In this document: positions 11,401 to 21,655 of the stretch, one piece after another
Layout of the letters: each line of letters begins with the position of its first letter
Numbering within the stretch: the stretch's first letter is position 1
Assembly (NCBI GenBank): GCA_008508345.1
Contig: QNGE01000911.1
Coordinates: forward strand, 9,833 to 73,832
Source: Paragonimus westermani
Taxonomy: Eukaryota > Platyhelminthes > Trematoda > Plagiorchiida > Troglotrematidae
Direction of reading: 5' to 3'
DNA length: 64,000 nt
Position numbers and translations under genes: made by a program
The notes under the pieces: model-generated
The model's database searches: none
Told to the model about the DNA's origin: nothing
Seen by the model: the letters and a program-made list of their open reading frames with translations, nothing else

Positions 11401-14400
11401 GCTAGTCGTCTATCACATTCAACACCCGTTACCGACGCTGCTGCCGACTGGCGTAAGGTGCGAGGTGGACAGATAATGGCCTGGCGTAGAGAAATGAAAT
11501 CGTTTACCGAGATTCGGCGGCTGGAGACGTTAGGTGAGATGGCGGCTAATCGGGCTCAGTGGTGTGAATTTTGTTAGTTTGTCCGAGTTGTCTGTGAAGT
11601 GAGTGCACTTGATGACGCGGAGCAGTGAAAGCCGTAAGGAAGGTGTCTTGTTGATGACGCCTTGCTTTCACTGATAGCTCGATTGTTTATCTGTAGACGT
11701 GGCAATTTCTGGAATTTAGGTCCCTTCCTCTTCTCTCTTTCTGTGCAGAGCTTGTTTTTTATATTTATGGTTGTGTGTGGCAGCTAAACATCAGTATGAA
11801 CTTCCTGATGCATTGCTCGTTGTAATGATGATGGTGATGTGTCCTTTTGTGGTTTGAAGCGGTCACTCTGGCTCCAGGGTACCTCAACTGCATTCGTTGA
11901 AGTCTACTATGTCTAATTACAGCTAATCCATATGGTACTCACTGTTTCTGAGACGCCAATTCTCATTCTATTAGCTTCTTGTACACCTACATTGTAGATC
12001 GATCTTTTTTGGGCATCGCAAATAGCAAATATCAGTGAAAACCATTCACTACGGTCTAGTTTGGGGAGGAATTTTCCGTTTTCTCCTAACACATTGAATT
12101 TATTGATTTCACGCACGTACGTACATACTATTCCGATCTCGATTTCTTTCCATTCCGCTTGTAGGTTGAGTTCTGCCAACGTACGCTGGAGGTATTGAAA
12201 GAATTCTTGGGTGATGACCCACACCAAAGCCCGGATTTTGCTCGAATTGTCAACAAATTTCATTTAGAGTAAGTCTACTATCTTGGCATATCCTAATAAA
12301 TCGCCTCAGAAGCTGTGGTTAAAAGGGGGTATTACGTTATGCTCCATGTTCCCTAAGTGTTATCTTGTTACGATCCAATCAGAATCAGCCTTATTGCTCG
12401 ATGCCGTGCTTTCATTCAATGGTTTATATTTGTATTAGCCGGTGATATTAATTGAAACTCTGTCAGTAGGTGGGCGACGTATGAACTCACCTTCCCAAGC
12501 CTTCGATTGTGTTGTGTACCACGGGTAAGCTGATCTTTTGTGCTCCCTCACTTAGGCGCCTCACTAAATTACTCTCCGCTACCAAGGGGAAAATCATTCA
12601 CGGAGGTGATTCTGTACCCGATGAACTCTACATGGCTCCCACAATTGTTACTGATGTGAAGCCAGATGACTCACTTATGTCCGAAGAGGTAAGTCAATTT
12701 AGAATTGTTTTCTCAGTGTCCTTCTTAAAATTCATATAAGGCTCCCATTTATTACGCTGCATCTCCTTCTGTTCTTTCATCTGTTACACTAACGTTCTTG
12801 CCATCCTCTTTTTCTCAGCTGTTTGGACCTATTCTGCCGATTATGACCGTAGAGTCGTCTCTGCAAGCAGTGGAATTCGTTCGTTCCAGGTAGCCTAGAT
12901 CGTATACGTTGGAACATTATGACAATAGTATTATGCGTTATGTGTTCGCCCAAGAGTTCAGTCGTTTTTAATTCAAATACATGAAATTGAGTGATTGAGT
13001 GCCTACAGGCGGTGTGTCGACATCCACTCCGTGAGTAACTGTCATTAAGGTGTAGAATTGAATGGTACAGTTGTGTGCAATTAAGTGTATAATCTATATT
13101 TAATTCGTTACTTGTTTTGCTAGCCTTATTGACTGATCGATTTATTGTGTGCATTCCATTTATTATCAGTTGGTCTTCCTTGTATTTCCATTTTGTTTCT
13201 TTACTCATTCATATCACTCTGTCAGATGACACATCTGTTTTCAAGTTGGAATGGATGTTGACAACCAGATGGACCATATTTTGTTTGCGTGCACTCATTC
13301 AATGAGTTGCAAATGAACAAATGTGAATTATTGATCAAGCACATACTAACTCACTTCTTCACTTCCAGTTGACGTGATTGCACTATGACCTTAAATGTTA
13401 TCCTGTGCATTTCAGAGACAAGCCTCTCGCCCTCTATGTGTTTACCAATAATCAGGACGTATTTTCACAGTTCAAACAAGGCACCTCTAGTGGCTCGCTG
13501 TCACAAAATGATTGTTGCTCTCACATGTTAGGTCAGTTTTATGCTCTTTGTGCATCGTTCACCTCTGTTCTTGCTGTCTGTTTTTTGAGCCGTCAATTCG
13601 ATGCTGTTTGAATGTACACACTCCTGTTTTAATTCATCGTGGTTGATGAGAGCAAACTTCACATGTGACTAGGTTTTTTTTATTATTTCGCATTGTGAAA
13701 ACAATTGAGGGTAGGCGAATGTCACGAGAGCTGCCAAAACAGTTACAATGAAGGACCAGACAGACATATCTTCGTTCAACAAACTCGGTAAGCTCCGGTA
13801 ACAACTTACATTATCGAGCAAAAATAAAACGCTCGGGTGCGTGTACGTAAATCGCTTTGTGTGAGTATCGGCTAGTTGCGCTCACGCAGTATGATGACAA
13901 GCATCTTGTAACACGCACTCTACGGAGACAACTGAGGAAAATGAAATCCACGAGAATAAGTGCCACAACATTTCTGCAGAAAGGGAATAGATACAAATTT
14001 GACAATAACTCCACCATTTGTGTGACAATGGGAATATGAGGTAGAACCACTCATGCTTGTTACCATTTGGCCTCGCACTAACGAAATTTGCAGAGACAAT
14101 GTAAGAAAAGTTTTATCAGCAGATTTTGGGAATTGTCTTTCTTACTTAGCCATAATTTTTCTGAATGGGCTGATAATCTCTGTTGGGATTTCTGTGCAGT
14201 TCGCAGAGAATAATAGAAGCTTCGTTTTTGTTGTCCGGGCAGCTGAAATTGTCGATTCAAATGGCGCGGTTGTAGTATGCACTAAAAGCCCTTTCATCGC
14301 AAACCAAAAAGAAACGAATCGCGAGCTTTTGATACAGTGACCTAGATAAATAGCGTATTTTAAAATGCTCTCTTCGACGTATTGTCCATCTCAAGTTGGT

Positions 14401-16823
14401 ACTGGACCCAGTTACGTCGTTGCTCTTCTCTTCGAGGGTTCCTTTGTTCGACTACTTATTTGGCTCTTGTCTGGATTTTGATGTTAGTTTTATACTCTAG
14501 ACGACACGAAATCGTTGTCTACAAAATAACGGTTGTTATATGAGTGATACCCTTCGAGCATGATTTTCCAACTGTGAGTCGGTAGACTGTACAGCAGGTA
14601 TCATTTTAGAACGTGGACACATGAATCTATTGTCTCAGGCTGCGAACTTGAAGTAGGATCCATCAGCTGACGCTTGATTAATGTTTTGACGTTCAAAACG
14701 ACCCTCATTAAAATATGTTGTTAATATTACACTTGACTTTTCTTCCAGTCGTGAATTTATTTGTTCAACTCATGATTCTTTGGCTCTTTTCCAAATACAG
14801 ACAGCCTGACACTATCTTATGTTGTATGGCAGTCAACGGCAGACGGCGTAACGCCGACAAGCTTATTGCTTATATCAAGCTGCCTGTACACATTACACTT
14901 GTTTGCCTCTGTATGTGATCCTTATTCGCTACCTAACAGTTACATAATAGCCTCAGCAAAGTGCAAGCAGGCGTCACTTTATAACAGACTTTGTTCAGAT
15001 AGTCTATAGTACTTTGAGATGTTGAAAACAGTCCTGATATCACCTCACTATCAAACGAAGGTGCATGCATAATTTTCATTTCTCACGTAGTAAAGTTATC
15101 CTGCTGTCCGTGTCGCATTCCCATCGACCAGGTTTTATGTCATCTGAATACGCTTCCACCAAGGAGAAGCCTCCCCGTGAGATCAGATCTATGTTCCCCA
15201 GGGTGTGTTTCTTGTTGGAGGCAGAATTGTATGGACGAGCGGATGACTCCTCTCACCATACACCCTCTTTAGAGTGGCACATGATAGTGTTCTCTAAAGG
15301 TAGTAGTTGTAGGTAGGAGCGCCGCTGTTTTTCAGTTTTCAGTGACGCCGTACGCATCACAGTTTCCGGACAAACTTTGTGCTCATACGTGCGAACTCAC
15401 TTTGAATCCTCTCCTCATTGATTAATATTCCAACATTAACTATGTTGGGAACTGAATTTTCAGTTAGCCAACTTCAAAGGTTAAACAGCAGACTTACCCG
15501 CTGACTGGAGCTTGTTAATAATGTGTTTATTCATCTGTCAAACTCTAATGTAACGTCATAAACACCTTTTTCTGAAGGCATAGTTGTGTCCGGTCTTTGT
15601 TTTTCGAGTCGTCTAAAAGCAGATGTGTACCAAACAATTCTGCAGTACGTCCAGAAAGTTAGACGGTAGTATACGCTATTTTCCACCCCTCTGAAGCCTA
15701 AAGGTCACGTACCTAAAACGGTTGCGCTAATTTATGGTTTTGAACCTTGGTCACTCAGGATCGAAGAGGTGAAAGCCTTGAAGAGGCTTTCTTGCTAATG
15801 GAGCCTTACTTTCACTGCTAGCTCGGTTGTTTTCTTGTAAGATCTTGACATCTTGATGTTAGGTGGTTGAATACAGACGTAGCCATTTTTGGTAGTTAGG
15901 TTTCTACCTTTTCTTTTTTCTTCTGTCTTACTGTACAGGGTTTGCTTTATGCTTCATAGTTGTGTGGCAGTTTAGCATCAGCGCGGACCGCTGATGAAAT
16001 GTTAGCTTTTGTGATGTTGAGGATAATCTGCACCTGTGGTTTTAGCGCCCTTACCCTCCTATAACCATATGAAATGCGCGTGTTAACCACCATCACTCTA
16101 CGTAGTATAGGCTTGGCGGACACTTCGAACCCAAGCTTTCAACCATAGCGTTATGTGAAAAGTGTTCAGTTCGTCTGTTCATTTTGATAGGATAATGAAC
16201 ACTCTATCCCCTGTTTCCCTTGTTGGGTTAATGCAACTGATCTCATGTAACCAACCGAACACTGTTCTCGTTATTGGTGTCAAATTCCATCTACATTCTA
16301 TCACAGTTTTCACTCTCAGATGAGTCCCTAGGCTAGCCCATTTCTGAAGTAGGCCTGTAGCTTCTGAGTTGTACTCATTCAGATTGGAATTCTTAGTGTT
16401 CCTGGGTCATGAGACAAGCGTGTTAGTCACGGCTACATTGACCGCACATTAAATTTGATCATGCTTTCACTGTTTCTACCACTCGGTCGTTTTTTCGGAT
16501 CCGCAACCAACCCATACTAATGAACAGAACTCAAATTTACCTTGAATTTTTATAGACTGGTGATTTGCAGTTGTTCATTTTAGTTTCATCATCTTAGACC
16601 TTACCCACCACGCCTCCGTGCTATTTGTACATGCTGCCGTTCGGTTTGTCACTGATGTTCCCCTCCTGTATGCGTTCTTCTGTGTTTAGTCCATGAACTA
16701 CCCTGTGGTGGTGTTGGAACCTCGGGGTTCGGACGGTATCATGGGAAGTTTTCCGTGGATAACTTCTCGCATCATCGTGCTGTCCTGTTGAAGACCACCA
16801 TTGAGACGATCAATCACAAGTAA
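2349..16823 (+). CDS. ALDH3: Class 3 aldehyde dehydrogenase, 3' part (six exons)
   Basis: This is the C-terminal half (about 227 residues) of an NAD(P)-dependent aldehyde dehydrogenase of the ALDH3 / fatty aldehyde dehydrogenase type, which oxidises medium- and long-chain aldehydes to acids. Exons are 2349-2475, 12165-12268, 12556-12688, 12819-12889, 13416-13531 and 16690-16823; every junction is GT-AG and the phases join without a break. In order, the protein shows the catalytic cysteine in NAGQTC, a helix ending SPDFARIVNKFH, the APTIVTDV strand, EELFGPILPI (its Glu contacts the nicotinamide ribose), KPLALYVFTNN, TSSG and SGFGRYHGKFS. The N-terminal half with the catalytic Glu (LELGG) was not found in 1-2348 and must lie upstream. 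The protein ends about 15 residues after the conserved FSHH, so it lacks the hydrophobic tail of membrane-bound FALDH and resembles the soluble ALDH3A1 type. One oddity is PCGGVG where the family normally has PFGGVG. Confidence 0.95.
2945..3200 (+). mobile_element. RTE LINE 3'-UTR tail with simple-repeat end
   Basis: It contains the recurring tail of this window's RTE family: ctcactt(g)cagctcggttgt, a pyrimidine-rich run near 3060-3100, then ttcatggttgtgcggcag and a (gat/gtt)n end at 3175-3200. The same block occurs on the other strand at 4660-4950 and at the ends of the 9071-11835 and 20262-21655 copies. It sits in the 9.7-kb ALDH3 intron. Confidence 0.7.
3201..4659. other. Intron sequence between two inverted RTE tails; nothing recognised
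   Basis: The longest open frame is 4110-4472 (+). I see no family resemblance in it, and an overlapping frame of similar length suggests chance. The stretch is bounded by RTE 3' tails in opposite orientation. Confidence 0.5.
4660..4950 (-). mobile_element. RTE LINE 3'-UTR tail with (TCA)n end
   Basis: This is the reverse complement of the 2945-3200 tail, ending in a run of nine cat/tca triplets at 4663-4690. The shared blocks are cacacaaccatgaag, the purine-rich run near 4770-4800 and gagctgcaagtgagagtaag. Confidence 0.7.
5513..6116 (+). mobile_element. RTE LINE fragment, C-terminal end of ORF
   Basis: The broken reading frame shows the RTE C-terminal signature: ARAVLLYGCETWSIHAHDV, then LRWLGHILRTSTHRLRRC, then LSDMAKNRNQRRLCCE before a stop at 6109. 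It needs at least two frame changes, so it is dead. Bases 5660-5951 form one arm of a palindrome with 6121-6412. Confidence 0.8.
6121..8060 (-). mobile_element. RTE LINE fragment, RT to C-terminal region
   Basis: Read on the minus strand from 8060 down, it shows the linker (LDTRRNVPSNSE), RWAEHF, QFNWPPAP (interrupted by an insertion at 7444-7693), an RT block (NHREISLFSTASKL), YTKSKVLLQEWQDSSPALNL, KFMYLGCCTSAGG, RAVLVYDSETWSIHAQDV and RWLGHILRTSTHR. The clearest open part is 6335-6790. Stops and frameshifts make it a relic. It is joined tail to tail with the plus-strand fragment ending at 6116. Confidence 0.85.
7444..7693 (-). mobile_element. 250-bp insertion with 5-bp target duplication inside an RTE relic
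   Basis: RTE copies read RWAEHF directly followed by (EE)QFNWPPAP. Here the two halves are separated by 250 bp flanked by gaagt on both sides (7439-7443 and 7694-7698). On the minus strand the insert begins TGCTGGTGTGG and ends CATATTA. A 5-bp duplication fits an LTR element (solo LTR) or a short DNA transposon; the class is not resolved. Confidence 0.55.
8061..9070. other. Intron sequence; contains a short dispersed repeat at about 8285-8400
   Basis: Bases ~8285-8400 (gttttacgtttgcgactgat, then tttctgctctgatgaag) resemble 50865-50945 in the same order and orientation, so this is a dispersed repeat, possibly the 3' region of a Penelope-like element. The rest shows nothing recognisable. Confidence 0.4.
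9860..10116 (+). mobile_element. 257-bp fold-back insertion with 17-bp target-site duplication
   Basis: The sequence gatgtgttgaccacatt occurs at 9843-9859 and again at 10117-10133, and the RTE frame (CVDH... FTL) resumes after the second copy. Between them is a 257-bp insert whose right half folds back: 9971-10023 pairs with 10057-10109. A 17-bp duplication points to retrotransposition by target priming. The right arm contains CTGAAGA, a 6-bp hairpin and GAAAC (10049-10078), like a hammerhead ribozyme core. Penelope-like elements are known to carry such motifs. Confidence 0.65.
11076..11388 (+). mobile_element. Probable solo LTR (313 bp) inside the RTE copy
   Basis: The insert begins TGTTGTATGAC, ends GGACAAAACA, and is flanked by CTAA on both sides (11072-11075 and 11389-11392). 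A third RTE copy at 36470-36500 reads straight through this point, giving the empty site. TG...CA ends with a 4-bp duplication fit a solo LTR. A 17-bp imperfect hairpin lies at 11099-11137. The 159-codon open frame 11098-11577 is a chance fusion of this insert with RTE sequence, not a gene. Confidence 0.6.
12165..12268 (+). CDS. ALDH3: ALDH3 exon
   Basis: The acceptor is cttgtag before 12165 and the donor is gtaagt at 12269. It reads in phase 0 from the previous exon: EFCQRTLEVLKEFLGDD, then SPDFARIVNKFHL. It ends with two bases of a codon completed by the first G of the next exon. A minus-strand open frame over 11913-12263 is only its shadow. Confidence 0.92.
12556..12688 (+). CDS. ALDH3: ALDH3 exon
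   Basis: The acceptor is cacttag before 12556 and the donor is gtaagt at 12689. It encodes RLTKLLSATKGKIIHGGDS followed by PDELYMAPTIVTDV and ends in SEE, the start of the EE(L/I)FGP motif completed by the next exon. It leaves in phase 0. Confidence 0.95.
12819..12889 (+). CDS. ALDH3: ALDH3 exon
   Basis: The acceptor is tttctcag before 12819, after a 130-bp intron; the donor is gtagcc at 12890. It encodes LFGPILPIMTVESSLQAVEF and ends with two bases of an Arg codon. Joined to the previous exon it gives the family signature EELFGPILPI. Confidence 0.95.
12890..13415 (+). other. ALDH3 intron (526 bp); nothing recognised
   Basis: AT-rich intron bounded by gtagcc and atttcag. The minus-strand open frame 12789-13208 overlaps an exon and has no family resemblance. 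Confidence 0.7.
13416..13531 (+). CDS. ALDH3: ALDH3 exon
   Basis: The acceptor is atttcag before 13416 and the donor is gtcagt at 13532. It completes the Arg codon and encodes DKPLALYVFTNNQDVFSQF, then KQGTSSGSLSQNDCCSHML. It leaves one base (G), completed to a Val codon by the last exon. The frame stays open past the donor, but the homology stops there. Confidence 0.93.
13532..15599 (+). other. ALDH3 intron, left part; nothing recognised
   Basis: The open frames at 13811-14050 and 14053-14340 show no recognisable family. A t-run at 13674-13684 is the only low-complexity feature. Confidence 0.5.
15600..16020 (+). mobile_element. RTE LINE 3' fragment with internal deletion
   Basis: The text VALIYGFEPWSLRIEEVK (15720-15775) is the RTE C-terminal motif normally LLYGSETW.LR.EDV. 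It jumps directly to the 3' UTR block (ctttcactgctagctcggttgtt) and to the tail ttgtgtggcagtttagcatc near 15960. The fragment ends about 670 bp before the last ALDH3 exon. Confidence 0.7.
16690..16823 (+). CDS. ALDH3: ALDH3 last exon and stop
   Basis: The acceptor is tgtttag before 16690, after a 3.16-kb intron. It reads HELPCGGVGTSGFGRYHGKF, then SVDNFSHHRAVLLKTTIE, and stops at TAA 16821-16823. This exon has no long open frame around it and was found by extending the phase and homology of the exon before. The Cys in PCGGVG replaces the usual Phe. No AATAAA was seen in the ~500 bp downstream. A weak gtaatt donor overlapping the stop could in principle extend the gene, but nothing supports that. 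Confidence 0.93.
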
Positions 16824-16929
16824 TTCTTGCCCATTTGCATTATGCGCTATTTGTCGTCAAATCGGTTCACTTCTGTAGTAAGTCAGCCTATGTGGCCAGT
16901 TTACTGATTCATGAGATGCAGGCATATTA

Positions 16930-17290
16930 GTCTTGGTTGGTTGACGTGAAGAAATGAAGGCAATCCCCAGTTGACCGGCCATTGTTGGTCACGTTCGCCT
17001 CGCGGTCTAAAGCTGCCGTAACTCGGAGTCTGTGTCTGGAGATGTTGAGAGAAATGGCGGTTAATCGTTTTCGTTTATGTAAACGTTGTTGTCTGGCCAA
17101 GTTGTCCGCGAAGTGGGGCGATTAACTAAGCATGGAAATGAAAGGCGCAACAAACTATACCGTCCTACTTCCAGGTGCAATACGGTCGTTCCTTTACAAG
17201 ATCTCGAAGCCTTGGATTGTTGTTATTGTGTCCACAAATCTGCTGACAACAAAGGTAGTGTACTGAACTGTATTTAGATTCACCGTTATG
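16930..17290 (+). mobile_element. RTE LINE C-terminal/3' fragment
   Basis: The text LEMLREMAVNRFRLCKRCC (about 17037-17095) and the following ggccaagttgtccgcgaagtg match the end of the RTE frame and its UTR in other copies (compare 11520-11600). It begins ~110 bp after the ALDH3 stop codon and could contribute to the gene's 3' UTR. The right edge is uncertain. Confidence 0.55.
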
Positions 17291-18789
17291 GACCAAACAC
17301 TCGTTTGCTTGCAATGGCTGTCCTAGCCTTCATCTGCTTGTTCACCATCCGTTTTGACACCTGTTCCGGTTCCTAGCGTTCGTCTATGGTTTTCCATATG
17401 TAAGATGAGTGGCCACTTTTTGGTTATCTGGCACAGATTTGGTGCTTAATCCCCAGTGTCCACACTCTGACAGTTCATATGAGTGGTCCACTACACCCCC
17501 CTCTGAAAAACTCGTTTCTCCACCGTCTCTTCCTTGGTGAAAAATATTCTATGATTTGTGTTTAGCTGTCCGACTCCACAATTCTTTTCCCTCTGGGATC
17601 ATATCTACTTACTAGTTGACTACCATACATTTTCCATCATTCCTTATCTTTGCCCACATTACAAACGACTCCGTATCGATTGGTCACTGTATGTGGTCTT
17701 GTCTATTCCGATATCAGCTCCATTAATTGTGGGTCTCTTCTTGTCTACCATGTCTTTCCTTTGGGCCATCAGAAAGTGTTTCCTTTCTTACTAAGTTTCC
17801 TCTCCTTTGTGCTGACATGAAGAGCTCTCATGTTTTCACCTACCATGATTCCTTTGTGAATTCCATTGAACTCACTTACGAACTTGGCGAAATCCCATGT
17901 CCTGATTCACTCATGTTGAGAGCTCCCGCTATACATAAATTGAAATGGTGCTTCACGTGTACTCGCCTGGGCGGACGCACATTGAGCAAAAAACCAGTGG
18001 GTGCGGACTCTGAGTCGCTCCTGTAGGTTAACCATTCTGTAATCATCCAGTTTCGTTGGGTCAGCCCACCCACGTGAGTGATTAAGTATCGTATTGGTCC
18101 CAGTCTCTTGCAGCAGATTCGAAACTCCTCACTTTTGAAACGTGTACATTGATCCATAAAAGTAATTTGGCGCAATTTGACTTGCTCCAAATGTCCCACC
18201 ATAGATTCACCCTGTGTTGCGGTCTTCCGACCTGGGATGCTCGTCGCTTTTACCTAACGAGAATAATTTCCCGTCCTGACTATTGTGTATTGGCTGTCAG
18301 TCTGCTCGAGAAGGGTCTCAAAACATCTGCTCATTATAGGTCCTCAGTCTCTGACACTGAAATAGCCTGTTTTGGATATTGCGTGTTTTAGCCCTCCTCT
18401 TTCAGCAGCCGATATGCTATCGCATGTTATTGTCGACTTTGTCCGTCTTTTAGGAATAATTGGAGCTCTTGTGGCTCTAGTTGCCATCTCTCATTCCAGG
18501 ATCCCAGCGCGATTTGTTTGGGGCCACCTTTATTGCGAACGAAGCATTCCTAACACATCGCTGAGTCATACTTCTAGCGTTGTTTCTCTTTGGGGCGAAT
18601 CTACTGTCCTCCTGAGTCTTCATTCTTAACGTTCTGATTCTACCCCTGTTCTCTGATCTCACTCCAAAATTGAGCCGTTCATTCCAATAGCAACTGTGAG
18701 AAATTCACCTTCCTCATTGATTCACGATGACCAGTTTGGCGTGTGATTTCCTCTTCTTGGCCCATGTTTGTTAGTAGACGAAGTACTCA
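17291..18789. other. Intergenic; possibly decayed gypsy sequence
   Basis: No gene is recognised. The minus-strand frames 17876-18202 and 18477-18662 lie where an integrase would follow the RNase H relic at 18790-18995, but I could not identify integrase motifs. Confidence 0.4.
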
Positions 18790-18995
18790 GCTTGTCATCC
18801 TTCATCTTGCATCCTTCGCCGTATCAATCCACTTCAGTGGTTTGTGGTCAGTGTGTTTATGAACACGCCTACTCAGTGAGTATGGCGTCCATTTATCCGT
18901 TGACGTGGAATGTCGCAAAATGAACATCGAATAATTCTGTTCTTCTGAGGTGAAGATCCTGCTCATATAATCCATAACTCTCTCTTTGAATGGAG
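18790..18995 (-). mobile_element. Ty3/gypsy RNase H relic
   Basis: The minus strand reads RVMDYMSRIFTSEEQNYSM (family form: V.AYASR.L...E.NYS) and, at about 18823-18852, TDHKPLKWID, a standard gypsy RNase H signature, followed soon by a stop. The part between is degenerate. Confidence 0.7.
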
Positions 18996-20261
18996 ATCGC
19001 TTGTAAAACGTCAGATGATGCGATGCTCATTGCTTAATGATACCTGCGACTCATGATCTCACCAAACGTAGATCTGTGTAAGAGAATTCAGAACCGCTGG
19101 TATTGGATATTGGGCAACATCGATCTGACTAGGACGACAGTGTTGCTAATCTGGCACCGTGTGATGCTAGAGACAATTCTTCACACAATATTCTCAGTTT
19201 GTCCCTAATAGAAGTGGGAGTGGGGGCTTCCCATTTACTCATGACGCTTGTTATGGTAAACGTGAACGTTAAATTAAAACAGGATGGAATGGATAATTTA
19301 CTGTGTTATGGTGACGCGTAAATAAATGTTACGGAAAGATTGTAACACAGTACCCCTTCAATGAGAATCACCTTCCAGGGAGAACAGTTGCCTGTTTCTG
19401 AAATGAGAAACATTTCATCTCGTGAAGTCCGTTCATTGTGACTGCAATACAGTCAGGGACAATGTTAACTTTTAAAGACCGTCACAATAGTTACGCGTTC
19501 AAGATCGATACTAGGGTCGTAGCAGGGCTGCTATTATATGAAACATTACCTATCCCGTGAGAAAATGTATTCATCGGGTGATCTTGGATTGCAGCTTGTT
19601 ATGGCGATCATTCGACCACTACACCATGATAAAGGAGTACACAGCGATGTTATCTATACTCCGCTTGAACACATAGGCTGGGATATTTTCAGGCTGTCTC
19701 AGTCTATACAGGCTTCAACTAATAATTATTCGAGCTGAGGGACTCCCGACCAACAGATGAAAATGATAAATACTATTTTAGCTCATTTCAAGACCAAGTT
19801 GAAGAGGACATGCGTTGTGTAATCCACAGCACTGCTAGCAAGTGGTATGATGCGAGTCAAACGCATAGAAACTGGGAGGCAGTTCATAAAGTCTGGAAGA
19901 CCAAGTGCTTAAAACGATCGTTAGAAGCGCGCATACGCACTTCGAGACTTGTCAACAAGGAGAATGACGATACCAACGAATGTGGCTTCAGAAATTGCTA
20001 ACCACGGTTTGTCTGTTTCTGTTTCCTGGTGGTAAAGCCCTTAAGTTCATGTTGCGACTGTGTCATCGGGATCAGTAATTTGATGTACCCAGCCTTTGGA
20101 TTCAACTCTCTGATATCTTCTACGCATTCACAGTCTTGAGAGATTTCAACCGCAGAGCATTGCTCACATGTGATCATCTGGTGAGCGTTCGTTTGCCTTT
20201 TTTCTTAGAACCGAATTGCCGCTGGATATTCGTTGTGCTGTCTTCCTTAGTATCATCATCA
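18996..20261. other. Intergenic; possible gag-like scrap at 19760-20001
   Basis: The plus-strand frame ending at 20001 reads HSTASKWYDASQTHRNWEAV, which loosely resembles the A..WY....W pattern of LTR-retrotransposon gag proteins. This is weak. Nothing else is recognised. Confidence 0.35.
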
Positions 20262-21655
20262 TCACATAAAGCGATGCATCAGTGGGTTCATATTGATACT
20301 TAGCTGCCCCACACAACCATAGATTAAAAAAAACAAGCTCTGCACAGAAAGAGAGAAGAGGAAGGGACCTAAATTCCAGAAATTGCCACGTCTACAGATA
20401 AACAATCGAGCTATCAGTGAAAGCAAGGCGTCATCAACAAGACACCTTCCTTACGGCTTTCACTGCTCCGCGTCATCAAGTGCACTCACTTCACAGACAA
20501 CTCGGACAAACTAACAAAATTCACACCACTGAGCCCGATTAGCCGCCATCTCACCTAACGTCTCCAGCCGCCGAATCTCGGTAAACGATTTCATTTCTCT
20601 ACGCCAGGCCATTATCTGTCCACCTCGCACCTTACGCCAGTCGGCAGCAGCGTCGGTAACGGGTGTTGAATGTGATAGACGACTAGCTGACATCCTTAGT
20701 GTTTTGTCCGCAAGAGACGCTTGGCCAGCAAGTTGGTTTATCGCGCAAACTTCCGTACAGGTCATATCAAAAACTAAACCACAAACGCGTACACTCATTT
20801 GCACGACACACATGCACTCACATACATCGGGTGACAGTACGTTGTCATTCGCCCTGGTGAAAGTTCTCACACAGCATGTAGACACTGTTTCGATTGTCTC
20901 TTCTTGTCCGTCGTGTTCGGGGCTTGTCCTTTTGTTCCTGAATGTCGCCTGTGGGTAATACACTACTTGTGAGTAGTATACTACCCACAACGAAACTGCC
21001 TGTCATACAACATTAGCACACGACCTAGCCACCGAAATCTGTCCCAATGTAAGAATTGGACGAAACAACTCGTTTGACAACCAATGCCAAACCCCTGTTT
21101 CCCAAGCTCTTCGTTGCTTAGTCAGTGATGCCACCCGATGTGAGTGATCGGACGCAGACATCGGTGATCAAATACTTGAAGGTTGTTCACGTCTTCTACT
21201 ATGAGTAGTGCCCATGTTTCGTTGTTGTGAAGTAATACAGCCCTCATTGTCGCCTTATATACGCAATCTGTGAGCCCAACAGAGATGACCCCCTGTTGTG
21301 AGAGATGTCTTAGAATAACGGTTACCGCCTCTGTCCTCGAGATACACGCTTCTGTTCCATTTCATACACTACCGCCCCCGCCGCTGCCATTGATACAGCT
21401 TCACAAGTACACAAATCGGCTACAACCCGCGTAACGTCTTTATCCAACACTAAGTCCAATTAATCACAGCAGTCCTGCAGAAGCATTTGGCGATTTGAGG
21501 CTGTAAAACGCATTCCGAAGTACTTAGCAGATTGAAAAATGATGTCTGGCATTGTTTGTGGTGTTTGGAAATTGTCAAACTGCAACACCTTATTGTCTGC
21601 ATAACCAAAATCAGTGTGTCCTATGCCTCGCATGAGGTCCACCCCGGCGTCTTAT
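20262..21655 (-). mobile_element. RTE LINE, inverted copy of 10430-11835
   Basis: From 21655 down the minus strand reads TDFGYADNKVLQF (catalytic YADD changed to YADN), YFGMRFTASNRQMLLQD, then [21 protein letters not shown], the same TG...CA insertion (20700-21012), MSASRLSHSTPVTDA, LGEMAANRAQW, the 3' UTR, and a tgatgatgatgat tail at 20267-20280. The stretch 20328-21342 is almost identical to 10746-11760 (coordinate sum 32088); outside it the two copies differ clearly. Confidence 0.87.
20700..21012 (-). mobile_element. Probable solo LTR, second copy
   Basis: Mirror of 11076-11388, at the identical point of the RTE element and with the same flanking CTAA. Being at the same site in both RTE copies, it was duplicated with its host rather than inserted twice. 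Confidence 0.6.

Larger units (their letters stand above)
9071..11835 (+). mobile_element. RTE LINE, 5'-truncated, with two nested insertions
   Basis: In order: linker [38 protein letters not shown] and FSWPPAP; RT (YRGWMSLTAAISKV; SVDRSTLSYW; GLRRGCPFSPFSF; TDFGYAIDKVL, where the catalytic YADD has become YAID); C-terminal [22 protein letters not shown], then after an insertion MSASRLSHSTPVTDA and LGEMAANRAQW; a 3' UTR; and a gatgatggtgatg tail at 11828. It has several stops, including one after GWHH. Insertions are at 9860-10116 and 11076-11388. Bases 9071-9660 nearly equal 35330-35919, and 10746-11760 nearly equal the reverse of 20328-21342. Confidence 0.87.

Noticed and set aside
11098..11577. 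A 159-codon open frame, repeated exactly at 20511-20990 on the other strand, looking like a conserved gene pair
   Set aside because: It is a chance read-through of the LTR-like insert into the RTE C-terminal region (the last third reads SRLSHSTPVTDA and EMAANRAQW, typical RTE text). Its identity reflects the inverted repeat, not protein conservation.
11913..12263. 116-codon open frame (-)
   Set aside because: It overlaps the plus-strand ALDH3 exon 12165-12268, whose phase and homology are certain; the minus frame is a shadow.
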